This document shows, piece by piece, positions 34,309-42,289 of a DNA stretch of 61,204 bases. Numbering within the stretch: the stretch's first letter is position 1; every line of letters starts with the position of its first letter. This DNA is from Streptomyces barkulensis (GTDB lineage: Bacteria; Actinomycetota; Actinomycetes; Streptomycetales; Streptomycetaceae): positions 1-61,204 of the forward strand of contig NZ_PGSG01000084.1 in assembly GCF_002843305.1 (NCBI RefSeq). Direction: 5' to 3'. The notes beneath the pieces are model-generated. The model saw only the letters and a program-made list of their open reading frames with translations, made no database searches and was not told where the DNA came from. Position numbers and translations under genes: made by a program.

Positions 34309-35169
34309 TCAGGCCGCCGAGCGGTACTTGCGCACCGCCAGGGTGCGGAAGACCGCGATGATCAGCACCGACCACAGCAGCGAGGCCAGTACCGGGTTCT
34401 GCATGGGCCAGGCGTCGGGCGCCTGGTAGCCGGGCGGGAGGTTGCCGAACAGTTCGCGGGCCGCCAGTACGGTCGCGCTGAACGGGTTCCACTCGGCGAC
34501 GTGCTGCAGGAACGACGGCATGTTCTCCGAGGGCACGAAGGCGATCGAGATGAAGGTCAGCGGGAACAGCCAGATCAGCCCGCCGGAGGTCGCCGCCTCC
34601 GGAGTGCGCACCGACAGGCCGATCAGCGCGCCGATCCAGGTGAAGGCGTAGCCCAGCAGGAGCAGCAGACAGAAGCCCGCCAGCGCCTTGAGGACGCCCT
34701 CGTGGGCCCGCCACCCGACGATCGCCGCCACGACGGCCAGCACCACCAGTGTCAGCGCGGTCTGGACGAGGTCGGCCAGGGTGCGGCCGGTCAGGACCGC
34801 GCCGCGCGCCATCGGCAGGGAGCGGAAGCGGTCGACGAGGCCCTTGTGCATGTCCTCGGCGATGCCCGCGCCCGCGCCGGCCGTGGCGAAGGTGACGGTC
34901 TGGGCGAAGATGCCCGCCATGAGGAACTCGCGGTAGGCGCCGGCGTCCACACCGGCGCCGGGGATGCTGATCGAGCCGCCGAAGACGTAGCTGAACAGCA
35001 CCACGAACATGACCGGCTGGATGAGGCCGAAGATCACCATCTCCGGGATGCGCATCATCCGCAGCAGGTTGCGCTTGGCGATGGTCAGCGAGTCCGTCAG
35101 GGACTGCCCGATGCCGCCGCCCGCGCGGGGCGCGCGGGTGGTGGGCGTGGAACCGGTGGTGGTGCTCAC
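34309..35169 (-). CDS. ABC-2 type exporter permease
   Basis: Membrane half of a drug/lipid exporter. The 286-aa protein has six spans after a polar N terminus and matches the DrrB/ABC-2 pattern: TLLRMMRIPEMVIFG-like opening (here NLLRMMRIPEMVIFG), GFCLLLLLGYAFTWIGALIGLSVRTPEAA and the PFSATVLAARELFGN end region. Its GTG overlaps the stop of the ATPase gene (GTGA), so the two subunits are made together. Substrate unknown; DrrAB relatives export antibiotics such as anthracyclines. Confidence 0.9.
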   Translation of the reverse strand: MSTTTGSTPTTRAPRAGGGIGQSLTDSLTIAKRNLLRMMRIPEMVIFGLIQPVMFVVLFSYVFGGSISIPGAGVDAGAYREFLMAGIFAQTVTFATAGAGAGIAEDMHKGLVDRFRSLPMARGAVLTGRTLADLVQTALTLVVLAVVAAIVGWRAHEGVLKALAGFCLLLLLGYAFTWIGALIGLSVRTPEAATSGGLIWLFPLTFISIAFVPSENMPSFLQHVAEWNPFSATVLAARELFGNLPPGYQAPDAWPMQNPVLASLLWSVLIIAVFRTLAVRKYRSAA

Positions 35170-36191
35170 TTGGTGTTCTCCTTCCGGCCCGCGGCCTTCG
35201 CGGCGGACCCGGTGCCCTTGCCGTCCGGGCCGGTCCCGGCCTCCTCGGCGTCCTGTGCCGCGTGGCCGGTCAGCGAGATGAACACGTCGTCGAGGGTCGG
35301 GCGGCGCAGGCCCACGTCGTCGAGCTCCACGCCGCGGGCGTCCAGCTCCCGGATGGCCTCGGCCAGAAGCTTGGCGCCGCCGACGACCGGGACGGTCAGC
35401 CTGCGGGTGTGCTCCTCCACCGCGACCGCGCCCCTGCCCAGGCCCCGCAGGACCTCCTCGGCGGTGCGGATGTCGTCGCGCTCGTGCACGACGACCTCGA
35501 TGCGCTCGCCGCCGATGCGGGCCTTGAGCTCGTCGGAGGTGCCGCGGGCGATGACGCGGCCGTGGTCGACCACGGCGATGTCGTGGGCGAGCCGGTCGGC
35601 CTCCTCCAGGTACTGGGTGGTCAGCAGCAGCGTGGTGCCGCCGGCGACCAGTTCCTCGATGACCTCCCACAGCGCCTGGCGGTTGCGCGGGTCCAGGCCG
35701 GTGGTCGGCTCGTCCATGAACATCACGGGCGGGCTGACGACCAGCGCGGCGGCGAGGTCGAGACGGCGGCGCATGCCGCCGGAGTACGTCTTGGCGGTCC
35801 GGTCGGCGGCGTCGGCGAGGTTGAACCGCTCCAGCAGCTCGGTGGCCCGCCGCTTGGCGTCGCGTGCGGACATCTGGTAGAGGCGGGCGACCATCTGGAG
35901 GTTCTCACGGCCGGTCAGATACTCGTCGACGGCGGCGAACTGCCCGGACAGACCGATGGAACGGCGCACCTCCTGGGGCTGCTTGAGCACGTCGATGCCC
36001 GCCACGACCGCGCGGCCGCTGTCGGGCCGCAGCAGTGTGGTCAGCACTCGTACGGTGGTGGTCTTCCCCGCGCCGTTGGGCCCGAGCAGGCCCAGCACGG
36101 TGCCTTCGGGGACGTCGAGGTCGACACCGTCCAGAGCCCTGACGTCGCCGAAGGTCTTGACCAGCCCCTCGGCGTGGATGGCACCTGGCAT
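35166..36191 (-). CDS. DrrA-type ABC exporter ATP-binding protein
   Basis: ATPase of 341 aa with Walker A GPNGAGKTTT (about 37-46), signature YSGGMRRRLDLA, Walker B VMFMDEPTTGLDPRNRQ and a C-terminal domain typical of DrrA (LRRPTLDDVFISLTGH). The last 30 residues are Gly/Lys/Ala-rich. It is the first gene of the ATPase-permease operon; a 16-base palindrome about 165 bases upstream may be its operator. No dedicated regulator lies next to it on that strand. Confidence 0.93.
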   Translation of the reverse strand: MPGAIHAEGLVKTFGDVRALDGVDLDVPEGTVLGLLGPNGAGKTTTVRVLTTLLRPDSGRAVVAGIDVLKQPQEVRRSIGLSGQFAAVDEYLTGRENLQMVARLYQMSARDAKRRATELLERFNLADAADRTAKTYSGGMRRRLDLAAALVVSPPVMFMDEPTTGLDPRNRQALWEVIEELVAGGTTLLLTTQYLEEADRLAHDIAVVDHGRVIARGTSDELKARIGGERIEVVVHERDDIRTAEEVLRGLGRGAVAVEEHTRRLTVPVVGGAKLLAEAIRELDARGVELDDVGLRRPTLDDVFISLTGHAAQDAEEAGTGPDGKGTGSAAKAAGRKENTK

Positions 36192-36354
36192 GGAGGTCTC
36201 CCATGGGTGTGGGTGGTCGGAAAAGGACGGGAACGCTGGGAACCGCGGCAACAGTGGAAACCGCGGAGAGCAGCCGCTCCGCACCGAATGCGACGGCGCG
36301 TGCGGATGCCCGCGGACACACCGCGGGCGCGGTGCGGGTCAGCACTATGCAGCA

Positions 36355-36370
36355 ACGCGATATATCGCGT
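36355..36370. promoter_or_regulatory. Perfect 16-base palindrome ACGCGATATATCGCGT
   Basis: An AT-centred perfect palindrome in GC-rich DNA, about 165 bases upstream of the exporter ATPase start. It has the form of a dimeric repressor site. No regulator gene is adjacent, so the protein is unknown. Confidence 0.5.
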
Positions 36371-36415
36371 CAAACGATTTACGGCGTGTCCCGCGGACGT
36401 GTTCCAACGGCGCCC

Positions 36416-36455
36416 CACCAGTGTCCCCACCAGTGTCCCCACCGGTGCCCCACCG
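36416..36455. repeat. Three-copy 12-base tandem repeat
   Basis: CCACCAGTGTCC repeats exactly twice, followed by a diverged third copy (CCACCGGTGCCC) and a partial fourth. It lies in the noncoding leader region. Confidence 0.8.
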
Positions 36456-36514
36456 GCGCGACGTGCCCGGGGCGACCCGTTCCGCGCCGCCCCGTGCGGC
36501 CGCCCCCGTACGCC

Positions 36515-37759
36515 TCAGCCCGTCACCGTGTAGCCGGCCCTGACCAGCGACGCCTTCACCTCGGCGCAGTGCTGCGGACCCTTGGTCTCCAGATGCAGGT
36601 CCACCTCCACCTCCGTCAGCCCGAGCCGGGGGTCGGTCCGCACATGACTGACGTCCAGGACGTTGGCGTCCGCCACCGACAGCTCCGCCAGGAGCGCCGC
36701 CAGCGCCCCCGGACGGTCGGTCAGCCGCAGCCGCAGCGACAGGTAGCGGCCCGCCGCCGCCATGCCGTGCCGCAGGGTGCGCTGCAGCACCAGGGGGTCG
36801 ACGTTGCCGCCGGAGAGCACGGCCACCACCGGCCCCTCGAAGGCCTCCGGAGCGGACAGCAGCGCCGCCACCGGGCTGGCGCCGGCCGGCTCGACGACGA
36901 GCTTGGCCCGCTCCAGGCAGAGCAGCAGAGCGCTGGAGATCGCGTCCTCGCTCACGGTGCGGACCTCGTCGACCATCCTGCCGATGATCCCGAACGGCAC
37001 GTCACCGGGCCGCCCGACCATGATCCCGTCGGCCATCGTCGAGACCGACTCCAAGGTCACCGGATGCCCGGCGGCCAGCGAGGGCGGGTAGGCGGCGGCC
37101 CCCTCGGCCTGCACCCCTACCACGCGCACGTCCGGCCGCAGCGACTTGACCGCCAGCGCCACCCCGGCCGCCAGCCCGCCGCCGCCGATGCCGACGACGA
37201 CCGTGCGGATCTCCGGGCACTGCTCCAGGATCTCCAGCCCGACCGTGCCCTGGCCGGCGACGATGTCGGGGTGGTCGAAGGGGTGGATGAAGACCGCGCC
37301 GCTCTCGGCCGCGTACTCCTGCGCCGCCCGCAGCGTCTCGTCCACCACCTGCCCGTGCAGCCGCACCCGGGCGCCGTAGTCACGGGTCGCCGCCACCTTC
37401 GGCAGCGCCGCGCCCACCGGCATGAAGACCGTCGAGCGCACCCCCAGCAGGGACGCCGCCAGGGCGACGCCCTGGGCGTGGTTGCCCGCGGAGGCCGCGA
37501 CGACCCCGCGGGCGCGCTCCTCGGCGGACATCGCGGCTATCCGCACATACGCGCCGCGGACCTTGAACGATCCGGTGCGCTGGAGGTTCTCGCACTTGAG
37601 GTGGACGGGGGAGCCGACCAGTTCGCCGAGGTGGCGGCTGCCCTCCAGCGCGGTCGTCCGGGCCACGCCGGAGAGGGTCTTCTGGGCGGCGCGTACATCG
37701 TCGAGGGTGAGTGCCGGCGCGTCGTCGCGGCCGGTGTGCTGGACAGTGCTGGCGACCAT
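36515..37759 (-). CDS. ilvA: Threonine ammonia-lyase (threonine dehydratase)
   Basis: Converts L-threonine to 2-oxobutyrate and ammonia, feeding isoleucine synthesis and, in Streptomyces, precursor supply. The 414-aa protein has the PLP Lys66 in RTGSFKVRGA, the glycine loop VVGIGGGGLAAGVAL, the SAGNHAQGVA segment and a C-terminal ACT domain (about 325-414: LTDRPGALAALLAELSVADANVLDV). The ACT domain suggests allosteric control, although length fits the shorter biodegradative/biosynthetic actinobacterial form. Start ATG 37759. It is divergent from the MarR gene. Confidence 0.93.
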   Translation of the reverse strand: MVASTVQHTGRDDAPALTLDDVRAAQKTLSGVARTTALEGSRHLGELVGSPVHLKCENLQRTGSFKVRGAYVRIAAMSAEERARGVVAASAGNHAQGVALAASLLGVRSTVFMPVGAALPKVAATRDYGARVRLHGQVVDETLRAAQEYAAESGAVFIHPFDHPDIVAGQGTVGLEILEQCPEIRTVVVGIGGGGLAAGVALAVKSLRPDVRVVGVQAEGAAAYPPSLAAGHPVTLESVSTMADGIMVGRPGDVPFGIIGRMVDEVRTVSEDAISSALLLCLERAKLVVEPAGASPVAALLSAPEAFEGPVVAVLSGGNVDPLVLQRTLRHGMAAAGRYLSLRLRLTDRPGALAALLAELSVADANVLDVSHVRTDPRLGLTEVEVDLHLETKGPQHCAEVKASLVRAGYTVTG

Positions 37760-37974
37760 GCCGCCAGTCTGGCAGCCCGGCCCGCGGGCGGCTCGCGGGG
37801 ACCCCGGCCGCCTCCCGGGACCCCGCGGAGCCCGGGCGGGCGCCGCGCCCCGCTTCCCGCCGCGGGAGCCGCTCATTCGTACGCTGCCGGTACGGGGCGG
37901 GCCCGGGGCGCGTACTCTGTGGCACACCCTCAGCCCGTCGTACCCCGTATTCACGAAGAAGCGAGCACCCGGCC

Positions 37975-38550
37975 ATGCCCACGCACCCGGACATGACGAC
38001 CGCACACCCCCACGACGAAACGAGCGAAGAGAGCGTGCAGGCCAGCATGCCCCCCACAGCAGGCCGCCCGGACCCCGACCAGGACCGGACCGGCTCCGCA
38101 CCCCCTCTCGACCTCGACGCCCTGCAACACCAGGTGGCCCTCTTCGCGCGCCGCGCGGAGCAGACCCGGCTCGGCGGCGTCGGACAGGCCCGCAACTCCA
38201 TGGACCGCGCCGCCTACCTGCTGCTCAACCGGCTGGACCGGGACGGACCCACGGGCGTCAAGGCGCTCGCCGCGGGCATGGGGATCGACTCCTCGACCGT
38301 GACCCGCCAGGTGGCCCCGCTGGTGGAGTCCGGCCTGGTCAAACGCACCTCCCACCCCGATGACGGCCGCGCCGTGGTCCTCCAGCTCTCCCCGCGCGGC
38401 GTCGCGCGGCTGGAGCAGGTGCGCGCCTCGCGGCGCGAGCTGATGGAACTGCTGACCCGGGACTGGGACGAGGAGGAACGGACGGTCTTCTGCGAACTGC
38501 TCACCCGCTTCAACCAGGCCCTCTCCGACTTCCAGGCGGAGGGCTCCTGA
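37975..38550 (+). CDS. MarR-family transcriptional regulator
   Basis: A 191-aa winged-helix repressor. The N-terminal 45 residues are polar and probably disordered (MPTHPDMTTAHPHDETSEES). The MarR fold starts near LDLDALQHQVALFARRAEQ, with the recognition region VKALAAGMGIDSSTVTRQVAPLVESGLVKRTSHPDDGR containing the wing Asp-Asp-Gly-Arg signature. It is divergent from ilvA and upstream of the linaridin cluster, but 540 bases separate it from the precursor gene. Whether it controls either is unknown. ATG 37993 is an alternative start. Confidence 0.88.
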   Translation: MPTHPDMTTAHPHDETSEESVQASMPPTAGRPDPDQDRTGSAPPLDLDALQHQVALFARRAEQTRLGGVGQARNSMDRAAYLLLNRLDRDGPTGVKALAAGMGIDSSTVTRQVAPLVESGLVKRTSHPDDGRAVVLQLSPRGVARLEQVRASRRELMELLTRDWDEEERTVFCELLTRFNQALSDFQAEGS

Positions 38551-39092
38551 TCCTCTCCGCGGCCCCTCTGCGGAGGCCCGCTCCCGAGCAAGGCGCAAGG
38601 CGTCCGGGGGCGGGCCCCGCGAAGCCGCTGCGACGCGGCGTCTGCCCCTCCGGGGCGCACGGGGAGCCGGAGGGGACATAACCAACCGACTCGCCGCCGA
38701 GACGTCCCCGGGCAGTTTCGGCCTGGAACGTTTTCGAGGAGTTCCGGTGTCGAAACATGAGATGAACGGCCGGGTGCAGAGGTCCGGGCCGAGGTCCGAT
38801 CGGCGACTTTCACCCTCCGCAGCCGGAACAACACCCTCCAGCGTGACCACGGTGTAATGCGCCCTCTCGTCGGCCGAAAAGAGAAGTAGATTTTGAGACA
38901 CGTCAAGTGTCACGTTGCGCAAGATGGCTGGGGATTAATTGAGCTTGACGTGTTCCGGGGAGGGTGCTTACAGTCGCTCAAGAGATCGAGTTCCGTGTCG
39001 TGCGGCGCGTCCGCTCGCAGTGGGCGACGAGAGCAATGTTCGACACGTCGAGACCATTTCGCTCGTATGATCATCGACGAAAGGTTAGTGAA
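38551..39092 (+). other. 542-base gap before the linaridin precursor, with cluster promoter
   Basis: No gene is convincing. The right half (about 38850-39092) is clearly more AT-rich than the surroundings, as is often seen at acquired clusters. It holds an inverted repeat, GACAC / GTGTC, around 38896-38910, and the promoter listed separately. A 71-codon frame across the region has no ribosome site or plausible composition. Confidence 0.55.
38945..38974 (+). promoter_or_regulatory. Promoter of the linaridin cluster
   Basis: TTGACG (38945-38950) and TACAGT (38969-38974) with an 18-base spacer, a close match to the main sigma factor consensus. It implies a leader of about 110 bases before the precursor GTG at 39093. 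Confidence 0.6.
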
Positions 39093-39299
39093 GTGCGATC
39101 TGAATTAACCGCGACGCGACCGGATTCCGCCGATATCCGCCCTGAGGCGCTTGCGGCGCAAGACTTCGCGAACACCGTCCTCAGCGGATCGGCGCCGGGC
39201 TTCCATTCGGACTGCGAGACCCCCGCCATGGCCACGCCGGCCACCCCGACCGCGGCCCAGTTCGTCATCCAGGGCAGCACGATATGCCTGGTCTGCTGA
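39093..39299 (+). CDS. cypA: Linaridin precursor peptide (cypemycin type)
   Basis: A 68-aa RiPP precursor. The leader (1-46) contains [20 protein letters not shown] and ends CETPAM; the 22-residue core (47-68) starts [10 protein letters not shown] and ends GSTICLVC. From memory, the cypemycin core is identical except for Val instead of Ala at core position 8, and the leader is also similar. Expected changes: Thr residues to dehydrobutyrine, the two C-terminal cysteines (core 19 and 22) joined as S-aminovinyl-cysteine after decarboxylation of Cys22, and N,N-dimethylation of Ala1. Start is GTG 39093. Codon 5 is TTA (39105-39107), implying need for bldA tRNA. A hairpin follows the stop. Confidence 0.93.
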   Translation: MRSELTATRPDSADIRPEALAAQDFANTVLSGSAPGFHSDCETPAMATPATPTAAQFVIQGSTICLVC

Positions 39300-39311
39300 C
39301 GAGAAAATGAT

Positions 39312-39357
39312 CCGGGCGCCGGGGAGTCCCTGTAGTCCAGGCCTCTCCGGCGCCCGG
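39312..39357 (+). terminator. Attenuator-like hairpin between precursor and biosynthetic genes
   Basis: A 15-bp stem (39312-39326 with 39343-39357; one G-U pair) 12 bases after the precursor stop. Such partial terminators usually let the precursor mRNA exceed that of the enzymes. Confidence 0.75.
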
Positions 39358-39412
39358 TTCCCAGATTTTCACGACGGTAGCCAGACCTGCGGCTGGGGAG
39401 ACGAAGAATCCG

Positions 39413-41167
39413 GTGAGACGGAAGCGGTGGAGATGGCGCGCCTCAAACGCGACTGCCGCCCAGGAAGCAGCTGATCGCGTATTTCTTCCGATAGCGGTCG
39501 GACAGATTCTGGCGGCTGCGGAGACTCTTTCTCTCCGAGAAGAATTCGAAGAGCATGGTTATCTGCGTGGCGTGTCGGCCCAGCAGTATCCGCCGGGCAG
39601 TCTGAGGCGCCGGATCGGCCGCGTCCTCGACCACCCGCGCACCCCAAGAGTGCTCGCGGGAGTGACTCTTGCCGCGTCGGCGGGGCTTGTGTTCGCGCGC
39701 GGCAACCGGAGGGCGCAGATCACCGCTGCGGCGATCATCGGGACGTGCAATCGGCTGAATGAGATCCGCACCCCGTACGGACGGGACGGTGCGGACCAGA
39801 TGACGGCGGTCATCACGCAGTACCGCGCCCTCACGGCGCTGATACCCGATCGGCAGGTCTCCGACGACCTCTTCCTGCGGGCGGTCAACTTCCAGGCCGG
39901 GCTCAGTTATGCGGTCTCGGGCATCGCCAAGGCCTTCGGCAGCAGTTGGGTACAGGGTGACGCCCTGCTCGAAGTCCTGCAGACGGAGGCCTACGGCCGG
40001 GGACCTGCCGCGGCCCTTCTGCGCAAGCGTCCGGGACTGTGCCGGGCCCTGACCGTCGGCACGGTGCTGTGGGAGACGTTCTTCCCGTTCGTCTACCTGT
40101 TGCCGCGCAGGCAGGCCTCCCAGGTGCTCTCGGCGGTCAAGGCCTTCCACGTCGGGGTGGCGGCAGCGATGGAGCTGCCGCGATTCGTGTGGGGGTTCTT
40201 CGGGTCCCACGGAGCGGTCGGCTACGTGCTGGACACGCGCGGCGCACGCCGGACCTTCGAGAAGACCGTGGTCGGCGTCGTCGGCGGCGTCACCCTCGCG
40301 AGCGCGCTGATCGCGCGCGAGAAGCGCAGGATCGCCGAGCAGCGGCGGCTCGGCCCCAAGGGCGCCGCGCGGCTCCGCTGCGCGGACGGCACCGTCGAGT
40401 ACAGGGTGGACCGCCCCGCGGACGGGGCCGCATCCCGCGCTGTGGTCGTTCTCGAGTGCGGCCTGGGGCAGTCCCTCGAATCGTGGGAGTGGGTAGCGGA
40501 GAGCCTGGCGCAGCAGTACACGGTCATTCGCTACCACCGGCCCGGATACGGCCTCACGACGTCGCGCGCGACGAGCGGGGACCTCCTCGCCGCGGTGCTC
40601 GACGAGGTCGGCGCCGAGGGGGAGATCGTGGTGGTCACCCACTCGATCGGTTCGCTGAGCGCGGCCTCCTACGTGGGGGACGAGCGCTTCGCCGACCGCG
40701 TCGGCAAGATGGTCGTCGTCGACGGCACCGACCCGGCCCTCCTGGAGGAGGACCGCGGGGACCGCAGGCGGCTCGGCAAGTTCGTCCAGGCACAGGTCTA
40801 CACTCTCTTCGCGGCCGTGACCGGAATCTACGAGTGGGCGCCCAACGCGGTGGAGCGTCAGTCGGGGTACACCCCCGACACCCAGTACAGCCACGTGCAG
40901 TTCGTGTTCTCACCGAGGAACATCGTCAACTCGGTCCGGGAATACCGGGGGATGCGGACCGACGACGCCCTCTCCCGCCTCGGCGCGGTCGGCTCGGTCC
41001 TGGTCATCGCCTCGGACGAGTTCGCCGCCCAACAGGCGGTGCTGGCCGAGAAGCTCGGGGCGAAGATCGAAGTGGTGCACGGTTCCGCGCACCGGTCGAT
41101 CATCGGGTATCGGGAGCATGCCGAGAAGGTCGAAGGCGCTATCAGAAGGTTCATGGATGCTTGCTGA
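39413..41167 (+). CDS. cypH: Linaridin biosynthesis protein, membrane/alpha-beta hydrolase fusion (CypH-like)
   Basis: A 584-aa protein. The N-terminal 310 residues are hydrophobic (several spans, e.g. 80-95, 215-230, 255-272, 285-300). The C-terminal part (about 318-584) is an alpha/beta hydrolase with nucleophile Ser411 in VVTHSIGSL and a late His in HGSAHRSII. In cypemycin and grisemycin, homologues with this two-part build are essential for core modification, probably Thr dehydration; the exact chemistry is not established as far as I know. Start GTG 39413, with GGGGAG somewhat far upstream. The stop overlaps the next gene by 11 bases. Confidence 0.88.
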   Translation: MRRKRWRWRASNATAAQEAADRVFLPIAVGQILAAAETLSLREEFEEHGYLRGVSAQQYPPGSLRRRIGRVLDHPRTPRVLAGVTLAASAGLVFARGNRRAQITAAAIIGTCNRLNEIRTPYGRDGADQMTAVITQYRALTALIPDRQVSDDLFLRAVNFQAGLSYAVSGIAKAFGSSWVQGDALLEVLQTEAYGRGPAAALLRKRPGLCRALTVGTVLWETFFPFVYLLPRRQASQVLSAVKAFHVGVAAAMELPRFVWGFFGSHGAVGYVLDTRGARRTFEKTVVGVVGGVTLASALIAREKRRIAEQRRLGPKGAARLRCADGTVEYRVDRPADGAASRAVVVLECGLGQSLESWEWVAESLAQQYTVIRYHRPGYGLTTSRATSGDLLAAVLDEVGAEGEIVVVTHSIGSLSAASYVGDERFADRVGKMVVVDGTDPALLEEDRGDRRRLGKFVQAQVYTLFAAVTGIYEWAPNAVERQSGYTPDTQYSHVQFVFSPRNIVNSVREYRGMRTDDALSRLGAVGSVLVIASDEFAAQQAVLAEKLGAKIEVVHGSAHRSIIGYREHAEKVEGAIRRFMDAC

Positions 41168-41720
41168 CCGGATCAAGGGGGCGGTGGCCTCCTGTGCCGT
41201 AGGCGCGCTCGCGGCGCACCTGATCGCGACCGTTCTGCAGAACACCCCCGACTCCTACAACCAGGATCTGCGCAAGTTCACAGGTGGCTGGCCCATCCCC
41301 GGATGGAGGTTCTTCGCGCCGAACCCGGGCGTGCAGAACGTGCACCTGCTGGTGCGCGAAACCACCGGCGACGGCCCGACGCCGTGGCGGGACGTGACCC
41401 CCGTCGTGCCGCACGGGTGGACACAGGTGCTGTACAACCCGCAAAGCCGCGGTCCCAAGGCGCTGTTCGACGCCATGCAGCAGCTCTCCGTCATGAGCGC
41501 GAACCAGGCCGACTTCGCCTGGGTCACCCGGAGCCTGCCGTACGACCTGGTGCTCGCGGCGAGCCGGGCCGCGGCGACCGACGACGCACAGGCCCTGCAG
41601 TTCCTGTTGATGAACGTGTTTCCCAGTGCGCCGGCGGAGCATCGGATGAAGCCGATCCTCACCTCCGAGTGGATCCCTCTGGGTACCGCCGCCCCCCGCA
41701 CGGCGGGAGCCGTCGGGTGA
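41157..41720 (+). CDS. cypL: Linaridin protein CypL/GrmL-like (probable peptide epimerase factor)
   Basis: A 187-aa protein with an N-terminal membrane span (VASCAVGALAAHLIATVL) and a soluble domain containing WPIPGWRFFAPNPGVQNVHLLVRE and WTQVLYNPQSRGPKALFDAMQQL. In type-A linaridin clusters the gene directly after the H gene is L. I recall that deletion of grmL in grisemycin abolished D-amino-acid formation. By position and size I assign this gene as L. No known epimerase motif is visible, so the chemistry would be novel. ATG 41157 lies inside the end of the upstream gene; its own stop overlaps the next start (GTGA). Confidence 0.82.
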   Translation: MLADRIKGAVASCAVGALAAHLIATVLQNTPDSYNQDLRKFTGGWPIPGWRFFAPNPGVQNVHLLVRETTGDGPTPWRDVTPVVPHGWTQVLYNPQSRGPKALFDAMQQLSVMSANQADFAWVTRSLPYDLVLAASRAAATDDAQALQFLLMNVFPSAPAEHRMKPILTSEWIPLGTAAPRTAGAVG

Positions 41721-42289
41721 ACGTGGAGAAGTTCGAGGGTGCGGAGCTGCATGTCCACATCACCGGCTCCATCAGCGCGGCGCTCGTGCCGTGGTGGATC
41801 CACTGGCTGCGGGAGCTCCATCCGGACCTGATCGTGAACGTGTCGGTGACGCCCGCCGCGTCGCGGTTCCTGGCGGTCCGGGCTCTCCATCACCTGGCCA
41901 ACGGCAAGGTGTGGGTCGATTCGTGGGACGACCCGGGGACACCGCCCGAGGTCAACTCCGGGAGAAGCGGCGACTCCGAGTGTTTCCTCGTCTTCCCCGC
42001 GACCCTGGACACGGTCATGCGCCTGGCACAGGGGCGCGCGGACTCACCCGCCCTCCTGATGTTGCAGGTGACCGATGCGCCCATCGTGATCGCGGACACG
42101 TTCCCGGGGTCCAACGAGATCGTCGAGAGCAATGTGCGGACCCTCATGCTCCGCCCGAACGTCGAGTTCGCCCCGCGGGTCAACGGCGTACGCGCGAGCA
42201 ACCGGTCGGAGGCCGAGGTGGGGTTCAACCTGCCCGGCGCTCTCGCCGTGGTCAACAGAATGCTGAAGGAAGGTCGTCCCGGTGAGTGA
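41717..42289 (+). CDS. cypD: HFCD flavoprotein cysteine decarboxylase (CypD-like)
   Basis: Oxidatively decarboxylates the C-terminal Cys of the modified precursor to give the enethiol that closes the aminovinyl-cysteine ring. The 190-aa protein shows the flavin-binding start LHVHITGSISAALVPWW (ITGS loop), a late VFPATLDTVMRLAQG segment equivalent to the PASANT motif of EpiD-type enzymes, and VIADTFPGSNEIVESN, equivalent to the PxMN substrate region though diverged. GTG 41717 overlaps the previous stop (GTGA). Its presence strongly supports a product with the C-terminal aminovinyl-cysteine. Confidence 0.87.
   Translation: MNVEKFEGAELHVHITGSISAALVPWWIHWLRELHPDLIVNVSVTPAASRFLAVRALHHLANGKVWVDSWDDPGTPPEVNSGRSGDSECFLVFPATLDTVMRLAQGRADSPALLMLQVTDAPIVIADTFPGSNEIVESNVRTLMLRPNVEFAPRVNGVRASNRSEAEVGFNLPGALAVVNRMLKEGRPGE

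Larger units (their letters stand above)
36192..36514. other. Intergenic region between ABC exporter and ilvA
   Basis: No gene is supported. The region contains the ACGCGATATATCGCGT palindrome and a 12-base tandem repeat, both entered separately, and is the leader of the exporter operon on the minus strand. Confidence 0.5.

Noticed and set aside
37975..38550. MarR gene as a member of the linaridin cluster
   Set aside because: It is divergent from ilvA and 540 bases from the precursor, with core-like codon use; there is no direct evidence that it belongs to the cluster.
38893..39108. 71-codon frame before the linaridin precursor
   Set aside because: It runs through the promoter, has no ribosome site, and overlaps the precursor start in another frame.
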